Positions 59,931 through 64,000 of a stretch of DNA of 64,000 bases are shown here, in pieces. A program made the position numbers and the translations under genes. The DNA is taken from NCBI RefSeq assembly GCF_001640805.2, contig NC_066849.1, forward strand, positions 498,011 through 562,010, written 5' to 3'. The notes below the pieces were generated by a model, which ran no database searches, was not told the DNA's origin, and worked only from the letters and a program-made list of their open reading frames with translations. The DNA comes from Lates calcarifer. Its lineage: Eukaryota > Chordata > Actinopteri > Centropomidae. The first letter of the stretch is position 1, and every line of letters begins with the position of its first letter.

Positions 59931-61064
59931 AAATTTGGTGATTATCAATTAATCATTTAGTTTATAAAACATCAACAGATGGTCAAGAAATTTTTGCTGA
60001 GCTGAAGATGACATCTTAAAATCTTAAATGTATTTTTTCAATCAAAAGCCCAAACCCAAAATACCAAAATATTCAGTTTTACAATGATATATGAAGAAAC
60101 TCCTCTCTTCTGAGAGGCTGATAATCTGCAGATATTTGTCATTTTTTCACTGTTTTTGTTTGAAAAATAATGTCACATAAATATTTTATACATGAGGCCA
60201 AAGTTATTGAATGAAGGGAATATGTCTTCCATACCAGTACAGGTCATGTGTAGTCACAGGGCTGGCTAAATCCAGTACTCTAATTGTGTTGGTACTGAGA
60301 AGTAAGAATATATATAAAAATATAATAATAATAATAATGTAATTTGGCACTATGTATCAATACTTAAGTGGCTTACCTGGCTCTGAATGGAGACCAGTTC
60401 TGAATGAGTAAAACCCACATATTTGTATGTTCTTGAAGTTTATCTAACGACCACTGAACAAGTGGTTAAGTCTCAGTCCCAAAAATCATCCACAGCCAGA
60501 ATGTGTACACAGATCAGCAGGCCTTATATGGAGTTAAATATGAACAAGCTAAAAGTGAAGGCTTACTATACATTTTTGTTTTGGCCCTAATGCAACATAT
60601 TCTCAAATATTCCACTGACTTTTAGACTGAAGGCTGAGAACAACTAGCTCTACTCCCTATACCAGCACTACCAGCTTAGCAGTCAATCACATTTGTTGTT
60701 CTTTTCTTATATTTTAAGATGTGTTATGTAAGCTCTATCAATAAATCACTGAAACAGTTAGCAATACTGCGAGTAATATTAGCAACAAGGTGCTGATCCA
60801 TCCTCAGCCCTAGGACATTTTACCAGGTTTTTGATATCACAGCTCATAGGATGAGTCATGTTGGCTGCTCTCAGTGTGTTTATAGACCCTCCTTACTTAT
60901 AATGGGCTGGGCCTGTGGCCAAGAGACATAGAGGAGCCCATATTGAACAGTGTAGAGTCCCCAGGAGACAGAGTAGCACTTCACTTTCATACTGACCGGA
61001 CATGCTTGTGGTGCTTATTCTGAGTATACAGATGAGACCTGGGTCAGTTATTTCACCCTGATGA

Positions 61065-61068
<4 letters not shown>

Positions 61069-61114
<46 letters not shown>
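61069..61114. repeat. (TC)n microsatellite
   Basis: About 23 uninterrupted TC units. Confidence 0.95.
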
Positions 61115-61117
<3 letters not shown>

Positions 61118-62979
61118 ACACCGCTGTCATGTCTAGATTGTCTCTATGTATAACTGGATTTGACTGGACAGTAAAATGTGCCTCTGGTTTATGCAAAGTC
61201 AGATCGGGATCACATTTCTGTGCGCAGACTGTCATTGCTGTCTCTCTGTGTTACAGCATAGCATGTCATGTAACATAAATTGAAAAAGAAAATGTTACAT
61301 GTGCATGTAGTGGCAGGTTGGCGTTCAGCGATAATGTTTTTCCTACTCTAAACTGTTTTTTCTGCTTGCTCGTGCATCATGCACCTAAGAAAACTTATTT
61401 CTATGGAATCAGTTGAAGGGATTCAGTGGTGATTGGGTTTTCCACCATGAGTACAAAACTAATGATATTTCATTGTAAGTCGTCTCATTGTCATCAAATT
61501 AATCTAAAACTAAACAGAAATGAGTGATGTCTTTCGTGTAACAGCACACTGTCGAATCATGTGTGAAGGTTTACACCATCCTAGTGTAAATATGTTGTGA
61601 CCAACTGTGCTCTTGGGTGGTTGGATAATGAGACATTTCAGTGCATACTGTGGTCTGCACAGCTGAATATTATAACAAATTACAAAAGCCAGTCTCCTTA
61701 AATACGTACAGTACACAGAACTAGCCTTTTTTTCCTACACTAAGTTAACCTGCTCTTCTTAATGATACTTTGTCAGCGATAATGATCCATTCAATCCACA
61801 CAATGTGTCAAACCATGGTCTTGACAAGAGGTGCTGACAGCCTTCCATGCTGTTGCTTCTGCATTAATCTGTGTGTACTGTGAGGCAGAGTTGAGTCAAA
61901 GTCTTCTCAACAGATGCATCAAAGCATGAACTTTTATGGGGCAGCCTTGGAGCTAACCTTTGTAGCATTGCCAACATTTCCTGCAGTGATAAAAAATGTC
62001 ACCACTAACTTCACATCAAAATACACTGATCATTAAACACATGCAGGAAGTGTTGTGTTAGTATTGACAATAACTAAAGCAGGTACCTTCAGCTTACTCG
62101 AGTGAAGGAAAGGAAACAGCGTGATGGAGCTGGTAGCTACTGGAAAATAATGCAGTGTTAAGACAGGGATTGCTGTGACTCAGATGAATGCAGCAGAAAC
62201 TGGTGGTTTACACATTAACTATGGAAAATCTGCTGATGAATCTACTACCAATGGGACAGGAAGGACTGTAACATTCTTTGTTTCACATGGCCCCCTCTGT
62301 GCTGGACAGCTCTATTATGCTCTCAAGGACCCAAGTTTGAGACATGTCCCTGGGGATCTGAGAACAATAAACTGTGCGTTTGGGATTCCAATGCTGAATA
62401 TGCACTAAGACTGTAAGTGTGAGTAGTTGTCTCATCTATTACCAATTTACCCATAGCCACTTAATATATATTGGGATGAGTGGATAACTGTCCAATACCA
62501 AATCCAAGAGGCACTGGAATGGATGAAATCCACCTTGAGGTGCTCAAACCACCTCAGGGGGTTCTCCAAACTGTTCCCGCAGACATGACTCTGATATGTG
62601 ATACTAGTATGGGTGTGCCATGAGGCAGATCCACTCTCATCCATCATATGCAGGCTCCACTGTCTGCCAGAGGCATCACTAACATAATCAGAGAGAGGCA
62701 GAAGCAGGAGAGTCTGATGAGGTGGAGATCATTTTTTAACTGAAAATTCTCAGGTTCAAGCCTTGGAACCTCACATACCTTACCCTCTCTCAGATGGAAT
62801 GAACTAAATGAATAAATATGAATTCTCTGTCTCTGAGAGTGTTTCTATAAACTAAGTGGAATGCACCCATCTCTTCACCCATCCTTTGTTCTCATTTCTT
62901 TTCCCTCACATGATGGCCACAGGAAAGAATTTTAATGTGCTACACATGGATACAGACATCCACACATTATAGGATAAGT

Positions 62980-63008
62980 GTGCGTGCGTGTGTGTGTGTG
63001 TGTGTGTT
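62980..63008. repeat. (GT)n microsatellite
   Basis: About 11 GT units preceded by two GC-interrupted units. Confidence 0.9.
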
Positions 63009-64000
63009 ACTGCCCCAAAAGACCTAGTATTGCTTATCTTCTTTCCCCTGAACAAGGTAGAAGTGCTCCCTGGCTGATTATTCCTTTTCATTTGCATAAT
63101 AAATGGTTATTCATTTCCTCTTTTGCAGCAGTGCTGTTGTTAATCTTGAATCTAAATGAGAGGTGAGGGTTGTCTGAAAAGTGTGGAACAGGGAGATGTG
63201 CATTGTCAGACAAGATGCACAGCACAACAGGCAGCCTGCTGTTTTAAGAGGCAGAGCAGCAGGGAATTTGTTTGATATTTGGGTATCGGCAAGTAAGCTA
63301 CTGGGAATAAGAGATTCTTCATATTTGTTTTTTAAAGTTTTTATTCCTTCCATGTCTTTGATTTGTTTATCTTTTCATCATCATCAAATTTCCCATGTGT
63401 TAATGTTAATAATTATAATAATCCATCTGTCCATCCATTATCTGTACAGTTTATCCATAAAGGTCGCCAGGGGCATGGCCAAATGATAATAAATAATAAT
63501 GTTGAAATAGCTTTAGTATGTAGCAGAGGACAACATCAGGGTTTTTTTTCTCAACTCAAGTTGATTAGTTGGCTTTGCGGTGGTGCTCAAATCCCCATGC
63601 TGGATCTGAGGTTTCCCAGGTATTTTACTGGCTGGAGATGACTCGAATGAACAGCTGTGATACCAAAACTGCTGTGCTTATCACTATTCAGTAATTCACA
63701 CAGTGTATCTACACTATCACTATTGAATCAACATCTACAAAAAGAACTGTGATCAAAATGTGCATGGTTTTGCAGTATTTCAAAGACCAGCATTAAGTTA
63801 ACTTTATACTAAGTGCTATTGTTGCCTAGTTTGTAGTCTAATTACCTGATTTGCTGTTTTCAGTTCTTCTTTCTTGGTCAGTGAGAGTCATCTAGTCTGT
63901 GTTGGGCTTGAACAGCATCTGACAGGTGATTGTCAGCCCAGGCTGAACCACCTGACAGCTGTGTGGTAGCCTGTGTCACTGTGTTCAGTCTCCAACTGTC

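Larger units (their letters stand above)
59931..64000. other. intronic or intergenic, no gene seen
   Basis: Contains two dinucleotide microsatellites (listed), a short (ATA)n run at about 60320-60338, and a SINE tail fragment at about 63420-63460 ('ccatctgtccatccattatc'). No exon, RNA gene or complete element was recognised. Confidence 0.45.

Noticed and set aside
62175..62408. 77-codon plus-strand frame as an exon of the unknown gene
   Set aside because: No family resemblance, no acceptor in the right phase, and ordinary composition for chance open frames here.
28817..63008. His-Thr or Val-Cys repeat peptides
   Set aside because: They are translations of (CA)n or (TG)n microsatellites.
1..64000. 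CRISPR arrays, bacterial operons, integrated retroviruses
   Set aside because: No regularly spaced direct repeats, no ribosome-binding-site-led gene strings, and no gag-pol-env order or long terminal repeats were seen.

Overview
This is vertebrate nuclear DNA, almost certainly from a ray-finned (teleost) fish. Evidence: intron-split genes with GT/AG borders, many (CA)n/(TG)n microsatellites, and dispersed repeats of types common in teleosts (L2/Rex1-like LINEs, a Tx1-lineage LINE, tRNA-headed SINEs, small inverted-repeat elements). I see no bacterial, viral or organellar features and no CRISPR array.

Left end (about 1-13.5 kb, minus strand). Two genes can be read exon by exon. The first is the 5' part of a RAD23 family gene (exons at 5988-5920, 3270-3189, 2417-2338 and 1143-704, with the rest beyond the left edge). 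It encodes the N-terminal ubiquitin-like domain and a Pro/Ala/Ser/Thr linker of a nucleotide-excision-repair and proteasome shuttle factor. The second is a complete calreticulin gene (nine coding exons, 13246 to 8253, 432 codons plus stop) with signal peptide, three plus three P-domain repeats, acidic C-domain and KDEL. From memory, human chromosome 19p13 has CALR followed by RAD23A in the same orientation, so the pair looks like conserved linkage. A perfect CCAAT-N9-CCACG endoplasmic-reticulum stress element lies about 150 bp upstream of the calreticulin start codon.

Middle (13.5-22 kb). Intergenic, with a degenerate L2/Rex1-type LINE at 19.45-20.25 kb. At 22.1-22.2 kb a CpG-rich stretch carries a short upstream ORF, an ATG and a strong splice donor. 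I read it as the probable first coding exon of a plus-strand gene, but recognised no further exon of it.

Right (22.2-64 kb). Probably intronic or intergenic DNA filled with transposable elements. They include a tRNA-derived SINE (27.4-27.7 kb), an inverted-repeat element (35.7-36.0 kb), an inverted pair of 0.3-kb repeat units nested with a DNA-transposon-like repeat (38.0-38.9 kb), a SINE (45.26-45.57 kb), and an internally deleted Tx1-lineage LINE sitting inside a TCTCC-type pyrimidine microsatellite (46.5-49.75 kb). Further right are an element with weak terminal inverted repeats (51.6-53.0 kb), LINE remnants (54.0-54.4 kb), a palindromic-ended MITE (54.67-54.9 kb) and two L2 fragments in non-colinear order (57.5-59.9 kb). 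No host coding exon was recognised between 22.2 and 64 kb. I found no convincing previously undescribed system. The most informative signals are the calreticulin stress element, the LINE-in-microsatellite arrangement and the inverted repeat pair.
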